Source: an uncultured euryarchaeote (GTDB lineage Archaea > Thermoplasmatota > Thermoplasmata > UBA10834). Taken from it: a DNA stretch of 8,548 nucleotides. The notes under the pieces are model-generated. The model had not been told where the DNA came from. It saw nothing but the letters and a program-made list of their open reading frames with translations, and did no database searches. The position numbers and the translations under genes are program-made. Below, in pieces: positions 5,127-8,548 of the stretch (positions within the stretch are counted from its first letter, which is position 1; every line of letters begins with the position of its first letter). Location of the stretch: positions 1 to 8,548 of the forward strand of contig CALMQK010000177.1 in NCBI GenBank assembly GCA_937872085.1, given 5' to 3'.

Positions 5127-6120
5127 TATCGCTCTGTTGCTGATCATGGTCGTTCCGGCGTCTATGCTGGCTATGGCGGCCACGCCTCCACCTCTGGTCG
5201 TTTCCGATGATGTCAGCATTCATCTCTCAAAAGCGACTGTGAATCCTGGCCAGATGATCTGGATCAATGTGACTACGACCTACACGAACAACACTACGTG
5301 TCGGTTGATCGTCAGCGAAGTGGCTTCTGGCAAGGTCGTATTCAGTGCAAGCGGCAACATCAGCCTGATCGGAACGTTCAGGACGATTTACACCCCCAGA
5401 CGGCCAATCGGGTTTGGAGATTACACTGTATGGGCCACCGCGCACAACGCATCTGCCTTTACCAACTTCGCTATCGAGCCTTCGCTCCAAGATCTGTACA
5501 GCGATCTCCAGAAGATCGCCAACAGCGATGCGTCTACGCACCGCCAGATGCTCTTTGTGTGGCAGGTGCTCTTGCCGTACTCATTCATCGTTTCTGCCAT
5601 GCTGATAGGGATATGTTACTGGCTCTGGCGTGTGCCTGGGGGCACAAAGCACGAGTTGAGCCAGTGGCTCTTCACCAGCCTGAAATCGCACAAGTTCAGA
5701 GGGCTTATGACGGATATACGCGGCTTGAATCGCAAGGGCTACTCGGCCCGGCACGTAAGAACCCCGGTCAAGACCGATCTCGAGATCGCCGCGCTTCACC
5801 AGCACTGGAATCAGCTTGAGCAGTTCAAGAACACAGTCGTTTCGCGGCGTACCCAGATACGCGACAGGATTCTCAATCTGAACGACTTCGTTCAGGACAT
5901 CACGAACCTCCAGAACGATATCAACCACAAGATCAAGGGGAAAGAAGTCGACCTGGAGATGTCGATCAAGATCATCGAAGGCAAGGCGTTCGAGAAGAAC
6001 AAGGATAACCGCCAGTCGAACGATGTGAGCAAGATCACGCCGGATCGGTTCAAGCGCCTGGGCGCGATGAACCGAATGATCCGTGGCGGCCAGGGAGGCA
6101 ATCAAGGAGGCGGACCATAA
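5098..6120 (+). CDS. Receptor-like single-pass protein: signal peptide, glycosylatable ectodomain, cytoplasmic coiled coil
   Basis: Read from GTG 5098 (overlapping the previous gene by 29 bases), the product has 340 residues. A basic signal peptide (MIALRRS then hydrophobic to about residue 28, ending in AMA) leads to a beta-rich outer domain (29-125) of Ig-like/CARDB-like character. This domain has five sequons (N57, N64, N65, N87, N117). After a helical stretch (127-148) comes one strong membrane helix (151-177). The cytoplasmic part (178-340) holds a basic region and a long heptad-like helix (about 226-300, with LNLNDFVQDITNLQNDI). It ends in a basic, Gly-rich tail (GGQGGNQGGGP). No sequon lies in the cytoplasmic part, which supports this topology. 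A role linking the cell or virion surface to a cytoplasmic partner is inferred. The next gene overlaps by one base and encodes a protein with a large cytoplasmic domain, the obvious candidate partner. The family is not recognised. Confidence 0.85.
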   Translation: MIALRRSLISIALLLIMVVPASMLAMAATPPPLVVSDDVSIHLSKATVNPGQMIWINVTTTYTNNTTCRLIVSEVASGKVVFSASGNISLIGTFRTIYTPRRPIGFGDYTVWATAHNASAFTNFAIEPSLQDLYSDLQKIANSDASTHRQMLFVWQVLLPYSFIVSAMLIGICYWLWRVPGGTKHELSQWLFTSLKSHKFRGLMTDIRGLNRKGYSARHVRTPVKTDLEIAALHQHWNQLEQFKNTVVSRRTQIRDRILNLNDFVQDITNLQNDINHKIKGKEVDLEMSIKIIEGKAFEKNKDNRQSNDVSKITPDRFKRLGAMNRMIRGGQGGNQGGGP

Positions 6121-7004
6121 TGCAACTCTTTAAGAAGAAGAAGCAGGGCACGAAGCTGGACAAGGCAATGATGGGGATCATTGTAGTCAGCCCCATGCTC
6201 TGGTTCGTCATGAACTTCGTCTTGCTGTTCATGGCATGGCTCATGATGCCACCCCGAATGATCTTCCCTCGTTGGCTAGTACTGCTTCTGTTCGCCCTGA
6301 TCCTGAACGGCTGGTTCTGGGCCGGGCTGCTCATGACCTACCTCTTCCGTGATCAATCGAACAAGTTCCTGGCGCCCAACATGAGCGCCAGCCTCGGGGA
6401 AGAGGACGGGTTCATCACCTACGCCCCAGCCATGGTCGACGAGAAGGGGAACATCCTCGAACCTGAATACGTCCTGCGTGCCCTATCGGGCTTTTCAGCC
6501 TTCGGATTGCACACAAAGGGACGAGTGCTCGTGGTCTATCCAAGAGCATACGAGACTTACTTCCCAGGTGGGGGGGTGTCGTGCCACACATGGCTGCGGT
6601 CATGTACGATTGATCAGCTGGCGGAGAATGTCCGTGTGTCCCTTACGCGAGAAGGTGCTGCTGGTAACGTGTACCTGAGTGCGAACGACGAGATATGGTT
6701 CGGCCGCACATACTACAACGTCGGTGAGAAGGTGCCTGACAAGATCGACTACGCCTTCGACATCTACATTGATTCGCTCATGGCAGAGATCAATCGGTTG
6801 AAGTCCATGGTTGGAGAGAAGGACTTCCAGACAATGAAGTACGAGCAACGGAAGTCACTCGATGCGTTCAGGTCTGGGCCAGCGAACCGCGATTTCAAGA
6901 ACGATTACCTCAGCCCGCCAGATACCGTGGACGAAAAGACCAAGCGGCTCTACGGAGACGCGGAACAGGAACTTCAGGAACGCAACCGGCGCGGCCGATA
7001 CTGA
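6120..7004 (+). CDS. Two-helix membrane protein with large cytoplasmic domain
   Basis: The ATG overlaps the TAA of the preceding gene by one base (TAATG), with AAGGAGG (6104-6110) nine bases upstream, so the start is secure. The 294-residue product starts with a very basic head (MQLFKKKKQG). It has two membrane helices (about 17-40 and 51-75) joined by a short Pro-rich outer turn, and then about 220 cytoplasmic residues. Residues 76-190 look like a compact mixed fold (HTKGRVLVVYPRAYETYFPG, then EIWFGRTYYNVGE). Residues 205-294 are helical and highly charged, probably coiled-coil at 207-235. Both ends face the cytoplasm. Coupled translation with the receptor-like gene suggests that the two are made together in comparable amounts and form one complex. 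A seven-G run (6570-6576) lies within the gene, but the frame continues normally through it. The family is not recognised. Confidence 0.85.
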   Translation: MQLFKKKKQGTKLDKAMMGIIVVSPMLWFVMNFVLLFMAWLMMPPRMIFPRWLVLLLFALILNGWFWAGLLMTYLFRDQSNKFLAPNMSASLGEEDGFITYAPAMVDEKGNILEPEYVLRALSGFSAFGLHTKGRVLVVYPRAYETYFPGGGVSCHTWLRSCTIDQLAENVRVSLTREGAAGNVYLSANDEIWFGRTYYNVGEKVPDKIDYAFDIYIDSLMAEINRLKSMVGEKDFQTMKYEQRKSLDAFRSGPANRDFKNDYLSPPDTVDEKTKRLYGDAEQELQERNRRGRY

Positions 7005-7008
7005 GGTG
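7003..7008 (+). promoter_or_regulatory. Ribosome binding site at tandem ATG codons
   Basis: GAGGTG overlaps the TGA stop (7002-7004) of the upstream gene. Two in-frame ATGs follow (7010 and 7013). The second has the more usual spacing of four bases, so it is preferred. Confidence 0.6.
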
Positions 7009-7012
7009 AATG

Positions 7013-7726
7013 ATGCCATTCAAGGATCCTGAAAAGAGAAAGGCGTGCGCGAGGCGGTACAACGCATCACATCCTGAAGTGCTACGAGTAGCAAGTATTC
7101 GTTATCGGGCGAATCACCCCGAACGCTATCGAGAACAGTGTCGCCAGTCCCGTGCTAGACGCATCGAATACATTAAAAAATACAACCACCAGTATGCCGT
7201 AAACCTCCGAGCACGGTTTCTTGACATCTATGGGAGAGAGTGCGCTCGCTGTCACACAACTGACGTCAACTTTCTCACCATTGGGCACAAGAATAACGAC
7301 GGAAAGGAAGAACGAAGGGAACACGGTTACTGGTCGATGCTCAAACACATCGTCGAGCACCCCGATCATACACGGTACGAAACTCAGTGCTACAACTGCA
7401 ACTATCTTGAGTGGCTCACACATATTGATGGCAAGCATCGTGTCGATGTTTCAGAACACATCAACAAGCGGAATGCTCGTTTTCGCAATGATCGTGTTGC
7501 TCGGCGAAAACGCTTCCTCGAGGTCTACGGATTGGTATGCGCGCGTTGCGGCGAGGGCGATCAGCGCGTTCTTACGGTTTCGCATCGAAAGAACGACGGA
7601 GCATCCGACCGCCGTCAAAACAAGAACAATCAAACCAGATTACTCACTTTGGCCGTCGAGAATCCCGACCACGCCAAATATGAAACGCTGTGTTGGAACT
7701 GCAACAGAACGGCGGGGGCGGGCTAA
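7013..7726 (+). CDS. Protein with two tandem HNH-like zinc domains
   Basis: The product has 237 residues, or 238 if the ATG at 7010 is used; numbering here is from 7010. Residues 1-60 are Arg-rich short helical repeats (NASHPEVLR, RANHPERYR) of the kind often found in front of phage-type HNH domains, and they probably bind DNA. Two homologous domains follow. The first has CARC (78-81), GHKNNDG (92-98) and CYNC (127-130). The second has CARC (177-180), SHRKNDG (191-197) and CWNC (228-231). Both share YG before the first cysteine pair and HxDH..YET before the second pair. The two CxxC pairs should bind one zinc and frame the nuclease-like His. The Asp that usually precedes that His in HNH sites is Gly or Ser here, so activity is uncertain. 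The AAAAAA-containing stretch near 7170 is more AT-rich than its neighbours, compatible with separate acquisition. It could be a nuclease, a homing-type element or a DNA-binding regulator. Confidence 0.85.
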   Translation: MPFKDPEKRKACARRYNASHPEVLRVASIRYRANHPERYREQCRQSRARRIEYIKKYNHQYAVNLRARFLDIYGRECARCHTTDVNFLTIGHKNNDGKEERREHGYWSMLKHIVEHPDHTRYETQCYNCNYLEWLTHIDGKHRVDVSEHINKRNARFRNDRVARRKRFLEVYGLVCARCGEGDQRVLTVSHRKNDGASDRRQNKNNQTRLLTLAVENPDHAKYETLCWNCNRTAGAG

Positions 7727-8548
7727 TGCAGAAGTACAGTGGCGAAGATGCTTCCAATGAAGTCGCCGATCTTCAGGCCAGTATGGATCCTACGCGATCA
7801 GAATGTGTTCGCCCAACGATCCTTGATCACTTCAATCGCTATATGCGCGCCAAGTCGATGCGGGACAAGTACATGGAGCTCGAGGGCTTGATCTGGAGCT
7901 GCCTAGCCTATGTGACCAACCCTCAGTTAGCCAAGGAAACAGAGAGTCTCCTGAACGATACGAACCCGAACATGACGGACGACTTCATCACTAAGAACCG
8001 GGATAGATGGGCTGCTGGCGTTGATTGGTACACGATTGAAGAGAACGAGTACCGATCCCGGCTGAGGGCACTCAGGGCGATATGGATTCCCATACACCGC
8101 GATCTGGCGCGCGCGGGCCTGCTCCCATGGGCCATGTCGTACCCAGACAAGATCCTACGCGGCCAATTCATGCAGGCAGTGGTGGACAACATCGATGCGC
8201 TCAGCTTCGAACAAGTACCCGCACCACCGCGGGCGGCACCTCAACTAACTGCTGGACCACCTGATCAGAAGCCCGGCAGTATGGACGACAAGTTCACCCG
8301 AATGCTACTGGCCGATAGCGCATCACGCGAACCACCTGCGGTCATGCCTGCGCCAGTAGTCGACCGCATTGTGGTTGAACCAATGGTTATACCAACGGTT
8401 ATACCACAAGCTGATCCGCCGCGGAACTTCGATTTCCCCGATTTCAGCAAGCCACCTCCAGACGATTATCCAGAGGAAGGACCAGGGGAAGAGGCAATCG
8501 AGGCGGCAGCGGCACACATGAAAGCTGCGTACGGATCCCGAAAGCTGA
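7726..8548 (+). CDS. Soluble protein with Pro-rich tail, unknown function (partial, runs off right edge)
   Basis: The ATG overlaps the previous stop by one base (TAATG). The frame stays open for 274 codons to the window edge; the TGA formed by the last three bases is out of frame. Upstream GGCGGGGGCGGGC is only a poor binding site, so coupling is likely. Residues 1-165 are helical and charged, with WSCLAYVTN (57-65), an RDRWAAGVDWYTIEENEY region (92-109) and LARAGLLPWAMSYP (127-140). From about residue 164 the chain becomes Pro/Ala-rich and probably unstructured (PAPPRAAP, VMPAPVV, VVEPMVIPTVIP, PPPDDYPEEGPGEE). A helical patch then returns (AIEAAAAHMKAAYG). There is no signal peptide or membrane helix. 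A long flexible linker suggests a tether or adaptor. The family is not recognised. Confidence 0.78.
   Translation, partial: MQKYSGEDASNEVADLQASMDPTRSECVRPTILDHFNRYMRAKSMRDKYMELEGLIWSCLAYVTNPQLAKETESLLNDTNPNMTDDFITKNRDRWAAGVDWYTIEENEYRSRLRALRAIWIPIHRDLARAGLLPWAMSYPDKILRGQFMQAVVDNIDALSFEQVPAPPRAAPQLTAGPPDQKPGSMDDKFTRMLLADSASREPPAVMPAPVVDRIVVEPMVIPTVIPQADPPRNFDFPDFSKPPPDDYPEEGPGEEAIEAAAAHMKAAYGSRKL
8373..8406. repeat. Three 12-bp-spaced palindrome-like repeats, GGTTNNACCA
   Basis: GGTTGAACCA (8373-8382), GGTTATACCA (8385-8394) and GGTTATACCA (8397-8406) follow one another at an exact 12-base period. Each is an imperfect inverted repeat, since GGT pairs with ACC. They lie in the Pro-rich part of the partial gene and encode the repeating V-E-P, V-I-P, V-I-P tetrads, so the repeat may be a protein-level expansion rather than a DNA site. 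Confidence 0.65.

Noticed and set aside
4644..5219. Open frame of 191 codons on the minus strand
   Set aside because: It is antisense to the 171-residue gene, spans the divergently placed operon in the wrong direction, and its product is His/Arg/Cys-rich noise without a binding site.
5298..6105. Long open frames in other phases over the receptor-like gene
   Set aside because: They are shadows of a GC-biased coding frame. The chosen frame has a signal peptide, sequons, membrane helix and coiled coil in a sensible order.
6570..6576. Seven-G run as a frameshift or sequencing error
   Set aside because: The reading frame continues with sensible protein to its coupled stop on both sides of the run, so no shift is indicated.
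7221..7760. Open frame of 179 codons on the plus strand overlapping the HNH-like gene
   Set aside because: The Thr/Ser/Arg-rich translation has no pattern, while the overlapping frame carries two full zinc domains.
8546..8548. TGA at the very end of the window as the stop of the last gene
   Set aside because: It is out of frame by one base with the frame opened at 7726, so the gene is still open at the edge.
1..8548. CRISPR array, tRNA, rRNA, insertion sequence ends or attachment site
   Set aside because: No spaced repeats of the right length, cloverleaf-like segments, transposase or matching terminal repeats were seen. The window is almost entirely coding.

Overview
The window looks like part of a mobile or viral genome of an archaeon, or an accessory island in one. 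The archaeal reading rests on several things. TATA-like boxes lie at the usual distance from the likely transcript starts in the only sizeable intergenic region. Strong GGAGGT-type ribosome binding sites are present. Secreted domains carry clusters of N-glycosylation sequons (N-X-S/T) that are absent from the cytoplasmic parts of the same proteins. One gene encodes a CPBP/Rce1-type intramembrane protease. No rRNA, tRNA, replication, capsid or terminase hallmark is visible, so neither a precise lineage nor virus versus plasmid versus chromosomal island can be decided from the sequence alone.

Layout: two tightly packed operons diverge from a 148-bp control region (4463-4610). The leftward (minus) operon holds eight genes, read in the order 4462 to 1. 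They are a membrane-anchored protein with a sequon-rich ectodomain (3644-4462), the CPBP-type protease (2858-3622), three very small multi-pass membrane proteins (2592-2855, 2280-2552, 2051-2266), a four-helix membrane protein that probably starts at TTG (1557-2066), a large exported protein with two C-terminal membrane helices (31-1503), and the first codons of another probable membrane or exported protein cut off at the window edge (1-34). Every complete product of this operon is predicted to be membrane-bound.

The rightward (plus) operon holds five genes. They are a small soluble protein of unknown function (4611-5126), a receptor-like protein with signal peptide, glycosylatable ectodomain, one membrane helix and a cytoplasmic coiled coil (5098-6120), a two-helix membrane protein with a large cytoplasmic domain (6120-7004), a protein with two tandem HNH-like zinc domains (7013-7726), and a soluble protein with a Pro-rich tail that runs off the right edge (7726 to beyond 8548). 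Genes in both operons overlap or nearly touch (ATGA, TAATG), so translation is probably coupled.

Taken together, the window is a membrane and cell-surface module of unknown type. The two sequon-rich proteins are encoded by neighbouring divergent genes, and a protease able to act inside the membrane is co-transcribed with one of them. A virion-envelope, egress or cell-contact apparatus is a reasonable working hypothesis, but it is inference: apart from the CPBP and HNH-like motifs I recognise none of these families.
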